Source of the DNA: Prevotella pectinovora
GTDB taxonomy: Bacteria > Bacteroidota > Bacteroidia > Bacteroidales > Bacteroidaceae
NCBI RefSeq assembly: GCF_000834015.1
Contig: NZ_JXQI01000055.1
Coordinates: 1 to 64,000, forward strand
Reading direction: 5' to 3'
DNA length: 64,000 nucleotides
Shown: one piece after another, positions 62,576 to 64,000 of the stretch
Numbering within the stretch: the first letter of the stretch is position 1
Layout of the letters: each line of letters opens with the position of its first letter
Program-made: the position numbers and the translations under genes
Notes under the pieces: model-generated
The model's input: the letters and a program-made list of their open reading frames with translations, nothing else
What the model was told of the DNA's origin: nothing
Database searches by the model: none

Positions 62576-62925
62576 TTAGAAGTTGTAATTATAAGATACT
62601 GTCATACCGTAGCTTGCGGGCACGAAACGGCACACACCACCAGAGCAGTTGTAGCCTGCACGGGTCTTGCCATAGCTCAGCTGCAGACGGTTGTCTCTTC
62701 CTGCCAGTCGGCATAGTGCTCGCAGATGGCCTTCAACTCGCGGTTGCAGGGTTTGCACCATGTGGCGAAGAAACTGATGACAAAAGGTTTGCCGTCGTTA
62801 CTCAATGTAGATGTGTCAATGGTCTTGCCGTCGAGAGTCTTCAACTTAACTGACGGAAGCTAGGCATTGGCTACCATGGCTACCATGGCGAATGCCACAA
62901 ACAAAAATAACTTTCTTAACGTCAT
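62576..62925 (-). pseudogene. TlpA-type thioredoxin remnant fused to an outer-membrane-protein tail
   Basis: From ATG 62925: signal peptide (MTLRKLFLFVAFAMVAMVAN), then codon 22 is TAG (62862-62860) where the mature protein would begin, then LPSVKLKTLDGKTIDTS and the active site FFATWCKPCNREL. The frame ends soon after DWQEE. The following bases in another frame encode DNRLQLSYGKTRAGYN and the ending GMTVSYNYNF, which looks like the last strands of an outer-membrane beta barrel. So an internal deletion has joined two neighbouring genes near 62695, in addition to the amber codon. Confidence 0.8.
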
Positions 62926-62954
62926 AGTTCATGTATTTTACGATTGTTATGCTG

Positions 62955-62962
62955 CAAAAATA
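62955..62962 (-). promoter_or_regulatory. -7 box of the TlpA/Omp28 group
   Basis: The minus strand reads TATTTTTG, 30 bp before ATG 62925. It indicates that the decayed genes were once expressed from here. Confidence 0.45.
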
Positions 62963-63035
62963 CAGTATTTTTGTCTAACAACATTTCTTTTTCCTAAAAA
63001 ACACGATATTCAGTGCAAATTTCAGATATTTTATG

Positions 63036-63043
63036 TATTTTTG
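63036..63043 (+). promoter_or_regulatory. -7 box of the HAF-repeat protein gene
   Basis: TATTTTTG lies 56 bp before ATG 63100, giving a leader of about 50 nt. Divergent from the preceding box. Confidence 0.45.
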
Positions 63044-63099
63044 CGCCGACAAGTAATCATTTTTTACATAAAAAACAGGAAAGAGTGAATAAGCTATTC

Positions 63100-64000
63100 A
63101 TGAAGGTTTGTTTCATGCTAGGCATGGGACTACTCATGTGCCAGAACATCGTGGCACAAGAAACGGCGGGCACCCCGATACTGAATGCCTATACATTCAG
63201 CGATGGTTCGTTGCTCCACAGCATGTCAAACAATGGCAAATGGGCGGTAGCCTATGGAGCGGATGCCGCATCATCAGCCTACAGTTTCCCCAAACTCATT
63301 AACCTTGAGACACAAGAGGTGAAAGACCTGCTCTCTGAGTCGGAGCTCAACAACATCTCTGGTGAGGCCACGGCTACCGACGTGACCGACGACGGCAACA
63401 TCGTGGTGGGCAGCAAGGAGGGAAAGCCCGGCTACTGGACCATCTCTACCGGTAAGTTCACCACCGTGAAACTGGCTACCAACACCATCGGCGGACGCAT
63501 CAATGCTGTGACTCCCGACGGGCGTTATGCCGTGGGACAAAGCACAAAGGGTGGTTATGACGAAGTCCCTATGTTGTGGGACTTGGAGAATGGTACCGTG
63601 AAGGAAACCAACTGGCCCAAGACCGACCTTGGCGGCCAGAACCAGGGAATGACACGCTTCATCGGTATCTCTGCCGATGGCCGTTACATCGTGGGTTGCG
63701 TAAGCTACAGCTATCCCTCGGATGTGCTCTACTTTGTTTACGATCGCGACAACAAGACAACCGACCCTATCGGCTTTGATTACGACGAAGCCAGCAAGAC
63801 CTACTCACCCAAAGTGGCTGAGTTGCACCACATTGACGGTGTCCACATCTCTGCCAACGGCAAATGGGTGGGCGGAAATGCCTATCTGACCAACGATGCC
63901 GTTGTACCCTACCGCTACAATCTGGAAACCGGCGAGTTTGAGTGCTTCAACAACACCGAGAGCCAGGACAAGGGCTGCGTGACCATCGACAACATGGGTA
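63100..64000 (+). CDS. Secreted HAF-repeat (beta-propeller-like) protein, 3' end outside window
   Basis: The open frame runs from ATG 63100 (GTG 63085 also in frame) to the window edge without a stop, at least 300 residues. A signal peptide (MKVCFMLGMGLLMCQNIVAQ) precedes repeats of the HAF type: INAVTPDGRYAVGQST, FIGISADGRYIVGCVS and VHISANGKWVGGNAYL. Such repeats build beta-propellers in extracellular proteins. The frame is intact, unlike its neighbours on the left. Function is unknown; the likely position is the cell surface, with a T9SS tail possible beyond the window. Confidence 0.85.
   Translation, partial: MKVCFMLGMGLLMCQNIVAQETAGTPILNAYTFSDGSLLHSMSNNGKWAVAYGADAASSAYSFPKLINLETQEVKDLLSESELNNISGEATATDVTDDGNIVVGSKEGKPGYWTISTGKFTTVKLATNTIGGRINAVTPDGRYAVGQSTKGGYDEVPMLWDLENGTVKETNWPKTDLGGQNQGMTRFIGISADGRYIVGCVSYSYPSDVLYFVYDRDNKTTDPIGFDYDEASKTYSPKVAELHHIDGVHISANGKWVGGNAYLTNDAVVPYRYNLETGEFECFNNTESQDKGCVTIDNMG

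Noticed and set aside
59896..62925. Genetic code change or programmed read-through
   Set aside because: Both TAA and TAG occur inside frames here, but both also end intact genes across the window; local decay is simpler.

Overview
The window comes from a member of the Bacteroidales, most likely Prevotellaceae (Prevotella/Segatella type). The evidence is the 5' end of a 16S rRNA gene at the left edge, many Bacteroidetes-type promoters (-7 box TAnnTTTG, sometimes with a TTTG-like -33 box about 20 bp upstream), a SusC/SusD pair, many lipoproteins, and at least eight C-terminal tails of the type IX secretion (T9SS) kind. Genus is inferred from family content and the 16S start, not from a database search.

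Layout. 1-1650: 16S rRNA start with its promoter on the minus strand, then a gene-free stretch with a long inverted repeat and a 136-bp multi-hairpin element. 1654-6754: inositol-phosphate synthase, an unknown membrane-anchored protein, a MORN-repeat/GH25 lysozyme lipoprotein and a secreted endonuclease I. 6780-11853: an accessory zone with IS1380-type inverted ends, a MITE, an AAA/DUF4143 ATPase behind a 33-bp-period palindrome array, an OmpA lipoprotein, and a mobile cassette carrying an HTH regulator plus a DUF1016 nuclease. 12082-23082: MFS efflux, purL, a split chromate-type transporter pair, a PAP2 phosphatase, an unknown small protein and a DEAD-box helicase. 23238-28097: dut, TPR lipoprotein, DUF4292 lipoprotein and EnvC-like protein, a tightly packed cell-envelope operon. 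28440-33293: sufBCDS for Fe-S cluster assembly. 33459-36893: pnp and an AraC regulator. 37112-48165: a secreted M6 metalloprotease and a SusCD operon with a zinc metallohydrolase lipoprotein, a DUF4302 lipoprotein and a T9SS surface protein, plausibly for protein or peptide use. 48769-58327: thioredoxin-fold lipoprotein, VanZ-like protein, sodium symporter, two more M6 metalloproteases and gpmI. 58423-64000: an intact IS1380-family element, followed by a decayed zone (beheaded serine dehydratase, interrupted Omp28 lipoprotein, interrupted TlpA fused to an outer-membrane-protein tail) and the start of a HAF-repeat secreted protein.

The most unusual signals are non-coding. Short palindromes are repeated with exact 22-bp or 33-bp spacing: GGAATAATTCC x4 at 33 bp, GGGCAA..TTGCCC x4 at 22 bp in three dispersed copies, and GAAGGTACCTTC x4 at 22 bp. 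Sequences matching the IS1380 ends (AACCCAAATCGGTCATTAG) also recur around the window as MITE ends, cassette ends and transcription terminators. The cassette ends suggest that the local transposase, or a relative, moves passenger genes such as the HTH-DUF1016 module in trans.
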